From Paraburkholderia sp. (GTDB lineage: Bacteria; Pseudomonadota; Gammaproteobacteria; Burkholderiales; Burkholderiaceae), in contig SCRN01000043.1 in assembly GCA_004322045.1 (NCBI GenBank), forward strand, positions 1-64,000: a stretch of DNA of 64,000 nt, in the 5' to 3' direction. Within the stretch, counting starts at the first letter, position 1; each line of letters starts with the position of its first letter. Shown here piece by piece: positions 25,087-33,167 of this stretch. Made by a program: the position numbers and the translations under genes. The notes beneath the pieces are model-generated. The model had not been told where the DNA came from. It made no database searches and was given only the letters and a program-made list of their open reading frames with translations.

Positions 25087-26229
25087 TCACCTCCTGTGCG
25101 AGACGATGCGCGACTCGGTGCGCGCGGCCCAAGCCGCCCGCGCCATGACGGCGACGAACAAAGCGAGCGCGATTGCATTGCCGATGGCGCCCGCGCGGCG
25201 CAAGGCGAACGTATCCATGAGCGCGCCGGCCACGCGCGCGCCGAGCGCGATATGGAGCACGACGAGCGGCAGGTAGAACACGGGGCGATAGCTCACACGC
25301 AAGCGTGCGACCGCGGGCAGCACGATTGGTGCGTGGCCAAGCGCCATCGAGATCACGAAACCGAGCGTGAGCGCATGCAGCGCGGCGTCGTGCCAAGGGT
25401 GATCGACGCGCCAAGCGCCGAACACGCCTAGCGCGCCGCTCAGCGCGAGCCATCCATAGCCTGACAACAAGCACACCGCGATAAAGCGCGTCAGGCCGCG
25501 TTGGCGCACCGTGACGCGCGCGATGTCGTAGCGCGTGAGCCATGCGGCTAGTGCAATGAGGCACGCGGAGAAAATACGCAGGCCCGCGTCGGGCATGCGC
25601 AATGCCCATACGACGCCGACAAGCAAGACGACGACGACTGTCACGAACCAGGCCCGTGCGCGCCGCGGCGTCGGCCGCAGGCGTGTGAGCTCGAGCCGCT
25701 CCGCGGCGATCGTCAAGACGAGAAACGCGATCCAGCTCGGCACTGCGGCAAGCGGCGTGCTTGTCATGAGCCAGAGCAGATCGCCGAACCACCAGCTCGA
25801 TACGCCGAGTGCGAGTATCGCGAGATGCAGCTCGGTATGGCGGCGCACCAATCCGAGCACGCTCGCGAGTGCGAGCGATGCGCCCACGAAAAGAAGCAGT
25901 TGCGCGAACATGGGCGGCGCGCCCGCCAATAGCAGCACGGCGGCGAGTACGACCGCCACGGGCGCGTAAAGATGACGGCCGCCGCCGAGCGCGACAGCTC
26001 GCTCCAAGCTCACCACCGCGCCGAAGAACATGGGCAGCACCAGCACGCCGTGCCACACCGCATTGGTCACCGCATGGGGCGGCAGCGCCACGCCGAAGCG
26101 CGCCAGCCCGGCGAGCACGCCGCAAGCGAACGTCAGCACGACTGCCGCGGCGAACGCGACCCGCATCACAACGCGCAAGGGCGGCGCCTTCGAAACGGCG
26201 TGCGGCGTCCGGTTCAATCGTCGCTCCAT
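25087..26229 (-). CDS. NnrS-like multi-pass membrane protein
   Basis: About 380 residues, some 12 membrane helices. HALTLGFVISMALGHAPIVLPAV near residue 300 is the most typical segment of the NnrS and related haem/copper membrane proteins tied to NO tolerance. The start chosen at 26229 overlaps the upstream DUF59 stop by 16 bases and has only a weak ribosome site; ATG at 26166 is an alternative. Between norZ/DUF59 and a DUF2249 gene. Known NnrS proteins lessen NO or iron-nitrosyl stress; the mechanism is unsettled. Confidence 0.7.
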   Translation of the reverse strand: MERRLNRTPHAVSKAPPLRVVMRVAFAAAVVLTFACGVLAGLARFGVALPPHAVTNAVWHGVLVLPMFFGAVVSLERAVALGGGRHLYAPVAVVLAAVLLLAGAPPMFAQLLLFVGASLALASVLGLVRRHTELHLAILALGVSSWWFGDLLWLMTSTPLAAVPSWIAFLVLTIAAERLELTRLRPTPRRARAWFVTVVVVLLVGVVWALRMPDAGLRIFSACLIALAAWLTRYDIARVTVRQRGLTRFIAVCLLSGYGWLALSGALGVFGAWRVDHPWHDAALHALTLGFVISMALGHAPIVLPAVARLRVSYRPVFYLPLVVLHIALGARVAGALMDTFALRRAGAIGNAIALALFVAVMARAAWAARTESRIVSHRR

Positions 26230-26552
26230 CCCAGCGTCTCGCGCGCCGCATCGCTCATCATCGACGGGTCCCAAGGCGGTTCCCAAACGAGGTCGATGTC
26301 GACGCTCGTGCCGATCGCGAGCGATGTGTCGATGACCGCGCGCACGTCGTCGAGGATCGATTGACCCATCGGACACGCGGGGGAGGTCATGGTCAAGGCG
26401 ATGCGCCAGCCTTCGTGGTTCGATTCGACATCGTAGACGAGGCCTAGATCGACGATGTTGATGCCGATCTCGGGATCGATGACTTGCGTGAGCGCAGCGT
26501 GTATCAGCTCGCGCGTCATCGGTGCGGTGGAGGCGATCGTTGAGGCGTTCAT
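26214..26552 (-). CDS. DUF59/MIP18-type metal-sulfur cluster assembly protein
   Basis: 112 residues, start 26552 with GGAG. VIDPEIGINIVDLGLVYDVE is the DUF59 signature, and MTSPACPMG carries the conserved cysteine. Relatives (SufT, PaaD-like) help mature Fe-S or other metal centres. It lies between norZ and the NnrS-like gene, so repair or loading of centres hit by NO is a likely job. A strong hairpin stands just upstream. Confidence 0.85.
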   Translation of the reverse strand: MNASTIASTAPMTRELIHAALTQVIDPEIGINIVDLGLVYDVESNHEGWRIALTMTSPACPMGQSILDDVRAVIDTSLAIGTSVDIDLVWEPPWDPSMMSDAARETLGWSDD

Positions 26553-26581
26553 AGTATTTCTCCGAACAAGTTCGATGGCCA

Positions 26582-26609
26582 GACGGCCGGACCCAAGGGT
26601 CCGGCCGTC
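26582..26609. other. perfect 13-bp stem-loop between norZ and the DUF59 gene
   Basis: GACGGCCGGACCC, two bases, and the complete complement. It lies 30 bp upstream of the DUF59 start in the transcribed spacer. With no T-run it resembles an intercistronic stabiliser or partial terminator rather than a full stop. Confidence 0.6.
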
Positions 26610-26657
26610 GCGAGGCGTCATGCGAACACGAGCCCTATCAACTGAGCATGGCGCGAC

Positions 26658-28937
26658 TTACACGCGATGCACCGCGGACTTCACGGGCGCTTCGATCGGC
26701 CGGCGGGGACGCAGCAGGCGCAGGGCGAACCACCCGAGGTAAAGCACACCGACCGCGAACAGGATGTCGCCGGGCACGCGCACCCAGACGAGCGCCTGCA
26801 TGATCGGCGAATGCACGATTTCAGGCGAGCGCGCATACCAGAGCCCCTTGCTGACGCTGGCCCATGCTTCGTAGATCCCCGACGGCAGGATCGAGAAGAA
26901 CACCATCATGAACAGACCAATGTTGAGCAGCCAGAACGCGGGCTTGAGCAGCGAGTCGTCCCAAGCTTCGCGCGCCGACAGGCCGCGCAGGCAGAACAAC
27001 ATGAGACCGATGCCAAGCATGCCGTAGACACCGAACAGCGCGGCGTGGCCGTGTGCGGGCGTGATGTTGAGCCCTTGCACGTAGTAGAGCGAGATCGGCG
27101 GATTGATCGAGAAGCCGAGCAGTCCTGCGCCGACGGTGTTCCAAATGCCCACTGCGACGAAGCAGAGAATTGCCCACTTGTACGTTTGAACCCACGGCGC
27201 CGCTTTCGTCTTGCGGTACGTTTGCCAGCCTTCGAGCCCGATGAGTGCGAGCGGGACGACTTCGAACGCGGAGAACACCGCGCCGACAGCGATCACGGCC
27301 GTCGAGGCGCCAGTGAAGTACAGGTGGTGCAGCGTGCCGAGAATGCCGCCGAAGAGGAACACGATCGTTTCGAGCACGATGGCGTTGTTGGCCGACTCGA
27401 TTCGAATGAGGCCCAGACGCGAGAAGATCAGTGCGATCACGGCCGTTGCGAACACTTCGAAGAAGCCTTCAACCCACAGATGCACGAGCCACCATCTCCA
27501 GTACTCGATCATGGAGTAGTGCGTGTGTTGGCCCCAGGCGAGCGACGTCGAGTAGAACGCGCCGATACAGGCGGCGGACAGGAACACCATGCCGATCAAA
27601 CCGCGTCCGTTCGTCTTCGGGTTCTTCAGCGCGGGCATCAATGCGCGGCCCATCAACACCAGCCAGAACAGCAGGCCGACGAACAGCAGAATTTGCCAGA
27701 CGCGACCCATGCTCGTGTAGGCGAGCCCTTGGTTGCCGATCCAGAACGCGAAATCGGTGCCGCGGTGCTGCAGCGTGCCGAGCCAGCCGAATGCCGTCGA
27801 TCCGACGACGATGAACAGCAGCGCGTAGAACAGGACATCGACGCCGAGCTTTTGGTACTTGGGCTCGTGTCCCGACAACAGCGGCGAGATATACAAGCCG
27901 GTCGCGAGCCAGGCCGTGGCAATCCACAGCACGCCGAACTGCGTATGAATCGTGCGGCTAACCACCCACGGCAGCACCTTGGCCAGCGGGAAGCCGAAGA
28001 AGCTATGACCCTCGACGGCATAGTGGGCCGTGATGGCGCCCATGCCCACTTGCACGAGCAGCAAGCCGATGACCACGTAGAAGTACTTCTTGGTCGCCTT
28101 CATCGAAGGCGTTGCCTTCACATTGAACAGCGGGTCTTGCGCGGGCGGCGCGACAGGCGCTTCGCCGGAGTCGTGCGCCGAGTGGTACCAGATCATGGCG
28201 GCGATACCGGCGAGCAACAGGATCACGCTCACGACCGACCACATGCCGTTGGCGACCGTCGGATTGTTGTCCACGAGCGGTTCGTGCGGCCAGTTGTTCG
28301 TGTACGTGATGTTCGATTGCCCGGGGCGATCGGTCGTTGCCGACCAAGCCGACCAGAAGAAGAACGCGGCGAGCGCTGTGCGATCGTCTGCGCTTTGGAC
28401 CGAACCCGCGTTCATGGCGTATTGATCACGCAATGTATCGAGCGAGTGATCGGTGCCGAACAACGCTTCGTAGTGAGCGGCGACATCGCGGGCCGCACTG
28501 GTGCGCGCATCGGACATTGTGATACGGCCCGTTGCGGCGTCGTAGCGGTTTGCGCGCATCTCGCGCTTCAGGCGCGCGTCCAGCGTGCCTTGCTCGTCCG
28601 GCGTGAGCGCCGCATACGGCTTGCCGAATTGTTGCTGGGCCCAGTTTTCGCGCAGTTGCAGCGCTTCACGGTGCAACCAATCGGCCGACCAATCGGGTGC
28701 AACGTAGCTGCCGTGACCCCAGACGGTGCCAAGCTGCTGGCCGCCGGCCGCGAGCCAGACTTGCTGGCCGCGCTTGACTTGATCGCCGGTGAACAGCACT
28801 TGACCGCTGTCGCTTACGACCGCGCTTGGAATGGGCGGGGCGGCCAAATAGATTTCCCTACCGAGCCAAAGCAAGGCGGCGAACGATAGCAGGCAGACCA
28901 GGCCCAGCCATCTCCATAAGCGTCGTGTTGAATGCAT
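26658..28937 (-). CDS. norZ: quinol-dependent nitric oxide reductase (qNOR)
   Basis: 759 residues, the length of single-chain qNOR. An N-terminal helix and a periplasmic domain (to about residue 225; GQQVWLAAGGQQLGTVWGHGSY) replace the NorC cytochrome. The NorB-like helices hold HTQFGVLWIAT for the low-spin haem, HLWVEGFFEV for FeB with its glutamate, HHLYFTG, and PAHGHAALFG for the haem ligands. It takes electrons from ubiquinol and reduces NO to N2O. No nitrite reductase is in view, so it more likely protects against NO than completes denitrification. Also called norB. Confidence 0.95.
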   Translation of the reverse strand: MHSTRRLWRWLGLVCLLSFAALLWLGREIYLAAPPIPSAVVSDSGQVLFTGDQVKRGQQVWLAAGGQQLGTVWGHGSYVAPDWSADWLHREALQLRENWAQQQFGKPYAALTPDEQGTLDARLKREMRANRYDAATGRITMSDARTSAARDVAAHYEALFGTDHSLDTLRDQYAMNAGSVQSADDRTALAAFFFWSAWSATTDRPGQSNITYTNNWPHEPLVDNNPTVANGMWSVVSVILLLAGIAAMIWYHSAHDSGEAPVAPPAQDPLFNVKATPSMKATKKYFYVVIGLLLVQVGMGAITAHYAVEGHSFFGFPLAKVLPWVVSRTIHTQFGVLWIATAWLATGLYISPLLSGHEPKYQKLGVDVLFYALLFIVVGSTAFGWLGTLQHRGTDFAFWIGNQGLAYTSMGRVWQILLFVGLLFWLVLMGRALMPALKNPKTNGRGLIGMVFLSAACIGAFYSTSLAWGQHTHYSMIEYWRWWLVHLWVEGFFEVFATAVIALIFSRLGLIRIESANNAIVLETIVFLFGGILGTLHHLYFTGASTAVIAVGAVFSAFEVVPLALIGLEGWQTYRKTKAAPWVQTYKWAILCFVAVGIWNTVGAGLLGFSINPPISLYYVQGLNITPAHGHAALFGVYGMLGIGLMLFCLRGLSAREAWDDSLLKPAFWLLNIGLFMMVFFSILPSGIYEAWASVSKGLWYARSPEIVHSPIMQALVWVRVPGDILFAVGVLYLGWFALRLLRPRRPIEAPVKSAVHRV

Positions 28938-29007
28938 ATCCTCTCTCCTAGAGGGTGAAGTGCCGGGACGGGGCGCGATTCGCGAAGCGATCCCGCTGAA
29001 GCTGCGT

Positions 29008-29034
29008 TTAACATGTATTGCGGGTACATGTTAA
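29008..29034. promoter_or_regulatory. long inverted repeat, candidate NO-responsive operator of norZ
   Basis: TTAACATGTA and TACATGTTAA, perfect 10-bp arms with a 7-bp spacer, 71 bp before the norZ start. The ATGTATT core resembles NsrR half-sites, and nsrR is encoded in the window. A weak FNR/Dnr-like site, TTGATCTATGTAAA (29056-29069), lies just beyond it. Confidence 0.6.
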
Positions 29035-29219
29035 GCCGGATCATAAGGTTGATTTTTGATCTATGTAAAGGATGAGAGCGGTTGCTGGACTGCTGTTTCG
29101 CGCGGTCTGCGCATGAAAACATCTATAAGAAATCGATGTTTATCGGCGCTTTGTGGGACATTCGCGCCATATTGACGCAGGGGGCTTGAAGGCGTTGTTG
29201 CAGCGGTACGGCGGTGCGT

Positions 29220-29744
29220 TCAGCCGCCGCCGTGCAGCGTCCTGCGTCTACGCATGCCGTCGGCGAGCGATACGATCTGATCGTGCGGCAGCCGCAGGAT
29301 TGCGCCGAAGACTTCGCGTTCTTCGCGGTCGGCATAGGCGGGGTAGCGCGCGGCGAATTTGCCGAGCAGGTCGGGGCGCTTCGATGGGCGCCGGTCCCTT
29401 ACCCCTTGCAGCCAAGCGCGCACGGCGCGCCAGGTGCGCATCAGCGATTCGTGCTCGGCGTCGAGGGCGTCGAGCGATTGCACGATGTCGGGCTCGCCTA
29501 GACGCCGCAGCGTCGGAAACAAGTCGCCGCGTTCATCGGCGTGGTGCAGGGGCACCTCCTGCTCGAAATAGGCAAGGATGTCGTGCGCCGTCGAGCGAGC
29601 CGTATCGTCCGGTCCGTAGTGGATGAGATGGATATCGAGCCGCAGCATCAGGCCCGAGAAGCGGCGAATGTCGGCGTGACAACCCAGCAAATGCTTCATG
29701 GGGTCGGAGAAGCCGATGTCTTGCGGGGCTAGGGACGGAGGCAT
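29220..29744 (-). CDS. hemerythrin-domain protein
   Basis: 174 residues. HxxxE/H patterns of the HHE four-helix bundle: CHADIRRF, YFEQEVPLHHADERGDLFP, LDAEHESLMRTW and ADREEREVFG, enough to bind a di-iron site. Bacterial proteins of this type often protect Fe-S proteins from NO or O2. It is convergent with nothing nearby and close behind norZ, with a Dnr-like box upstream, so NO response is the best guess. Confidence 0.87.
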   Translation of the reverse strand: MPPSLAPQDIGFSDPMKHLLGCHADIRRFSGLMLRLDIHLIHYGPDDTARSTAHDILAYFEQEVPLHHADERGDLFPTLRRLGEPDIVQSLDALDAEHESLMRTWRAVRAWLQGVRDRRPSKRPDLLGKFAARYPAYADREEREVFGAILRLPHDQIVSLADGMRRRRTLHGGG

Positions 29745-29802
29745 GCTCGATACGCTTGGGATCAGGATCGGCGTATTGTTGCAGCGCTCGGTCTAGGGCC
29801 GA

Positions 29803-29816
29803 GTGATATATGTCAA
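29803..29816. promoter_or_regulatory. FNR/Dnr-like box upstream of the hemerythrin gene
   Basis: On the minus strand TTGACATATATCAC, eight of ten consensus positions, centred 65 bp before the start codon. Confidence 0.45.
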
Positions 29817-29881
29817 GTGTTTGCGAAGAAGCGGCGCGCGGTTCTTGGTCGCGTCCGGGGGACGAGAGCCGATCCTGCGCT

Positions 29882-29992
29882 CAGCGCTCCTTGCCGCATT
29901 CGGGATTGAAGACCCGCTTGGTCGAGGGGGGATTGTTGGCCAACTTGTTCTCGGGGCGGCGCGGCCGAGGGACGAATTCTCCGCCGCCATCT
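29882..29992 (-). pseudogene. DUF1272 gene remnant (C-terminal 36 codons)
   Basis: Reading from 29992 gives FVPRPRRPENKLANNP, then STKRVFNPECGKER and a stop. This is the tail of a DUF1272 protein; the intact copy at 61608-61853 ends LVTRPRRPANKLANNP and STQRVFNPDCAKQH. The cysteine-rich first half is gone and an in-frame TGA stands immediately before the remnant. The loss is old enough for about a third of the residues to differ. Confidence 0.8.
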
Positions 29993-30009
29993 CATACCCT
30001 CAGCTCTGG

Positions 30010-30561
30010 CTACTCCTCCGTCGAGGCATCCGAAGCATGGTGTTGCATCATGCTGCCATCGTGCCCTGTCATTGCGTCGTGGCCGTGGTCGGATACCTGC
30101 GCATCGAACCATTCATGTATCGCTGCGACGAGGCGAGGGTCGCTGCTGCGATATGCGATTTCGCCGCCATCGGGCAGGTCCCGATAATGAATGTCGAGCT
30201 CGCCCTGCCTTGCCGCACGTAATGCCGGCAGGCCCGGCATATCTTTGCCGTGGATCTGCTCCGGCGCCTCGAAATGCCCTGCCGCAAACTCCCGGGCGAT
30301 CGCGGCAAGATGTGCCCGAATCAATGCGACTTGCCTCGGGTCGGGGTGCTTCTTCGTGAGCACCTGCTGAGTTCCGCCGTCTGCCGTCTTCGTAAAGACA
30401 TGGGTGGTCGCCGCAAGGGAGAACGGCATCACCTGTGCGCCGTGTCGTGCGACATCCTTCTGGCGTGCGCTGGTTTCGGCGATAGCGTCCGGCGCGAGCA
30501 CAGCGGCGCCGAACAAGACGGCGGCCGAGGCCGCGATAACCGCGATGGACGAGCGTTTCAT
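30010..30561 (-). CDS. secreted/periplasmic protein of unknown function beside arsenic genes
   Basis: 183 residues, start 30561 with GAGGTG; a signal peptide ends AIAE. Conserved-looking parts: QVMPFSLAATTHVFTKTADGGTQ, HLAAIAREFAAGHFEAPEQIHG and DIHYRDLPDGGEIAYRS. The tail is rich in His and Met (HGHDAMTGHDGSMMQHH), suggesting metal binding. Automatic annotation sometimes labels such proteins aspartate carbamoyltransferase, for which there is no support here. Eleven bases separate it from acr3 on the same strand, so it may be part of the arsenic operon. Confidence 0.7.
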   Translation of the reverse strand: MKRSSIAVIAASAAVLFGAAVLAPDAIAETSARQKDVARHGAQVMPFSLAATTHVFTKTADGGTQQVLTKKHPDPRQVALIRAHLAAIAREFAAGHFEAPEQIHGKDMPGLPALRAARQGELDIHYRDLPDGGEIAYRSSDPRLVAAIHEWFDAQVSDHGHDAMTGHDGSMMQHHASDASTEE

Positions 30562-30571
30562 CGAATACACC

Positions 30572-31642
30572 TCAGGCGCGTTCGTACCAGCCTTTCGATC
30601 GATTGACGACGCGCACGACGAGCAGCATGACGGGTACTTCGATCAGCACACCCACCACGGTTGCCAGCGCCGCCCCGGAATTGAAGCCGAATAGGCTGAT
30701 GGCAGCGGCGACCGCGAGCTCGAAGAAGTTGGACGCACCGATGAGAGCCGAGGGGCACGCGACGTTGTGCTTTTCGCCGATCGCACGGTTGAGCCAGTAA
30801 GCGAGCGCCGAGTTGAACAGCACCTGAATCAGAATGGGCACCGCGAGCAGGGCGATCACGAGCGGTTGCTCGAGGATCGCCTCGCCTTGAAATGCGAAGA
30901 GCAGCACGAGCGTCGCGAGCAACGCCGTGATCGACCAAGGCCCGATCTTTTCCATCGCCGCATCGAATGCGGCTTGTCCTCTGCCGAGCAGTGCCTTGCG
31001 TAGCATCTGCGCAAGGACCACCGGAATCACGATATAGAGCACGACCGAGGTGAGCAGCGTGGCCCACGGCACGGTAATGGCGGAAATGCCGAGCAGCAAC
31101 CCGACGAGCGGCGCGAAGGCGATCACCATGATGCTGTCGTTCAGCGCCACCTGCGACAGCGTGAACAACGGATCGCCGCCGGTGAGCCGGCTCCAGACGA
31201 ACACCATCGCCGTGCAGGGCGCCGCGGCGAGCAGGATGAGGCCGGCGACGTAGCTGTCCAGTTGTGCGGCAGGCAACATCGGCGCGAACAGGTGCTTGAC
31301 GAATAGCCAGCCGAGAAACGCCATCAAGAACGGTTTGACGAGCCAGTTCACGACCAACGTGACGGCGATGCCTTTGACGTGCTGACGAACCTCATGCAAG
31401 GCGCCGAAGTCGACCTTGACCAGCATCGGAATGATCATGACCCAGATCAGCAGACCGACCGGTAGATTAACGTGCGCGTATTCCATTCGACCGATCGCCT
31501 GGAACACGCCGGGGAGCAACTGGCCGAAGAAGATTCCGGCGACGATGCACAAGGCAACCCAAATAGAGAGGTATCGCTCGAAGAAGCTGATGGGCGCTTT
31601 CGCTAGGGGATGTTTCGAAGGCGTGATGTGAGTGGCGGTCAT
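30572..31642 (-). CDS. acr3: Acr3-family arsenite efflux permease
   Basis: 356 residues, ten helices. LSIWVALCIVAGIFFGQLLPG, IWVMIIPMLVKVDF and AAPCTAMVFVWSRLTGGDP (with the essential cysteine) are Acr3 hallmarks. It exports As(III) with the proton gradient. Last core gene of arsR-arsI-arsC-acr3. Confidence 0.94.
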   Translation of the reverse strand: MTATHITPSKHPLAKAPISFFERYLSIWVALCIVAGIFFGQLLPGVFQAIGRMEYAHVNLPVGLLIWVMIIPMLVKVDFGALHEVRQHVKGIAVTLVVNWLVKPFLMAFLGWLFVKHLFAPMLPAAQLDSYVAGLILLAAAPCTAMVFVWSRLTGGDPLFTLSQVALNDSIMVIAFAPLVGLLLGISAITVPWATLLTSVVLYIVIPVVLAQMLRKALLGRGQAAFDAAMEKIGPWSITALLATLVLLFAFQGEAILEQPLVIALLAVPILIQVLFNSALAYWLNRAIGEKHNVACPSALIGASNFFELAVAAAISLFGFNSGAALATVVGVLIEVPVMLLVVRVVNRSKGWYERA

Positions 31643-31675
31643 GGGATTCTTGGGCTTCTTTTAGGCAGGTCCGGT

Positions 31676-32179
31676 TCAGCTCGTCAGAATGTCGTTCAAT
31701 GCGTGTCGAAGCTCAGTGTCGCTCAAACGATCGAGTGGAAGCGCAAGCAACTGCAGCATGCGATAGCCGATCGCCTGGCGTGTGAGTTCGAACGCCTGTC
31801 GTTTGCCTTCGTCGCCGCCGGGTGCATTGGACGGATCGGCGTAGCCCCAGTGAACCTTGACGGGGCTTGCGGGCCAGAGCGGACATTGCTCCGCTGCCGC
31901 GCTGTCGCACACCGTGATGACGATGCGCATCTGCGGCGCAGTGTCGGCGACGAAGTCATCCCAGCTTTTGCTCCGGTAGCCCGCGGTATCGACACCGGCA
32001 TGGGTCAGCGCTTCGAGCGCGAACGGGTTGATGCGCCCGCTCGGGGCGCTGCCGGCGCTGTAGGCGTGTACATCCTTGCTCAGCTTGCTCGCCCAATGGT
32101 TCAACATCCCTTCGGCAAGCACGCTGCGCGCGGAATTGTGGGTGCAGAGAATGAGTACGTTCGTCGTCATTTCGGCCAT
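31676..32179 (-). CDS. arsC: arsenate reductase, low-molecular-weight phosphatase type
   Basis: 167 residues (164 if the third-residue ATG at 32170 is used; neither has a good ribosome site). VLILCTHNSARSVLAEG is the CX5R P-loop at the N-terminus, and SWDDF and the redox cysteines in VITVCDSAAAEQCPLWP follow. It reduces As(V) to As(III) for export by Acr3, with thioredoxin or glutaredoxin as donor. Confidence 0.91.
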   Translation of the reverse strand: MAEMTTNVLILCTHNSARSVLAEGMLNHWASKLSKDVHAYSAGSAPSGRINPFALEALTHAGVDTAGYRSKSWDDFVADTAPQMRIVITVCDSAAAEQCPLWPASPVKVHWGYADPSNAPGGDEGKRQAFELTRQAIGYRMLQLLALPLDRLSDTELRHALNDILTS

Positions 32180-32202
32180 CGCCTGATTGTCATGAAGTGC
32201 GC

Positions 32203-32679
32203 TCAACAACAGGCGGAACCGGCCGGTTTAGCAGGGACGTCGGCGCCTTTGCCCTGCGCGCCGCAGCAAACCGATGCGCGCGAGGACGGGGATTGTTGAC
32301 TGCCTTCGCCAAAGACCGGGGCGTTATCCAGCGTATGAAAGTGTTCCCACGCGATACCCTGCGGATCGACGATCCAGTGCTTGTCGCTGCGCGCGTAGCA
32401 ACATGTAGTTTCGCCTTGGTCCAGCAGGGCCATATCGGCAGCCTTCGCCCTCTGCGCGAGTTCGGCGAGGTCTGCGGCGTCCTCCACCTGAAAGCCCAGA
32501 TGATCTACACCGGCTTTCGTGCCGCGAGTCGAAATCGCAAAGTTGATACGAGGATCGTCCAGCATCCATTTGGCGTAGTCCGCCTCGAGCTTGGCCGGCT
32601 CGGCCGCGAACAGCTTCGTGTAAAACGCGACGCTCTTTGCAAGATCGTCGACGTGAACATGGACGTGAAATCGCTTCAT
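32203..32679 (-). CDS. arsI: ArsI/CadI-type C-As lyase (VOC family)
   Basis: 158 residues, a vicinal-oxygen-chelate fold. HVHVDDLAKSVAFYTKLF is the first beta-alpha unit with its metal His. The vicinal cysteines in TTCCYARSDKHW (93-94) are those that bind the trivalent organoarsenical in ArsI; DHLGFQVE and the Glu of GIAWEHFHT complete the Fe(II) site. It cleaves methyl- or aryl-arsenicals to As(III). The tail has four more cysteines (VCCGAQG, SACC). Confidence 0.9.
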   Translation of the reverse strand: MKRFHVHVHVDDLAKSVAFYTKLFAAEPAKLEADYAKWMLDDPRINFAISTRGTKAGVDHLGFQVEDAADLAELAQRAKAADMALLDQGETTCCYARSDKHWIVDPQGIAWEHFHTLDNAPVFGEGSQQSPSSRASVCCGAQGKGADVPAKPAGSACC

Positions 32680-32692
32680 GAAGGTGCTCCTA

Positions 32693-33016
32693 TCAGCATT
32701 TGCAGGAATCGGCGCCCGGCGCGAGGCAAGCTTCGCCCTGACAACAGTTTTCCGTGAGAAAGCCCAGCAGCGCGTTCATTTGCTCGAACGCAGTCCGATA
32801 GATCAGGCTGCGGCCGTCGCGCTGCTGAGTGACGAGGCCCGCATGCATCAACTCCTTCAGATGAAAGGAGAGGGTCGCATTGGGGATGTCGAGCGCGACC
32901 GCAATGGCTCCCGGAGTCAGGCCGCCCGGTCCCGCGACGACGAGCATCCGGAACACGCGCAAGCGCAATTCGTGAGCAAGCGCCGCAAGGGCGCGGATAG
33001 CTTCGCTTTCTTCCAT
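32693..33016 (-). CDS. arsR: ArsR-family arsenite-responsive repressor
   Basis: 107 residues, start 33016. Winged helix NATLSFHLKELMHAGLV; sensing cysteines are not in the usual ELCVCDL helix but at the C-terminus: ENCCQGEACLAPGADSCKC. This resembles the C-terminal three-Cys site of the Acidithiobacillus and Corynebacterium ArsR type (CC-X4/5-C). First gene of the ars operon. Confidence 0.9.
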   Translation of the reverse strand: MEESEAIRALAALAHELRLRVFRMLVVAGPGGLTPGAIAVALDIPNATLSFHLKELMHAGLVTQQRDGRSLIYRTAFEQMNALLGFLTENCCQGEACLAPGADSCKC

Positions 33017-33036
33017 ATTTCCAATATAGTCGAAAT
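33017..33036. promoter_or_regulatory. candidate ArsR operator at the arsR start
   Basis: ATTTC-N10-GAAAT, abutting the arsR start codon in AT-rich sequence. It would let ArsR block its own operon. The arms are short, so confidence is low. Confidence 0.35.
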
Positions 33037-33167
33037 GAACTGCCGCCGCAAGGTGCGGCAAATGCGCCGTGTGATCCGTACGCTGGCTGCAAATGATGAA
33101 CCAACTGGTATCGCCCGATTGCATCGCCGGTCAGGGAGGTGATGGGCGATGTAATCGGATGCGTGGA

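Noticed and set aside
26667-28889. 740-codon open frame on the plus strand
   Set aside because: Complete antisense of norZ, rich in Arg, Glu, His and Gln; no ribosome site.
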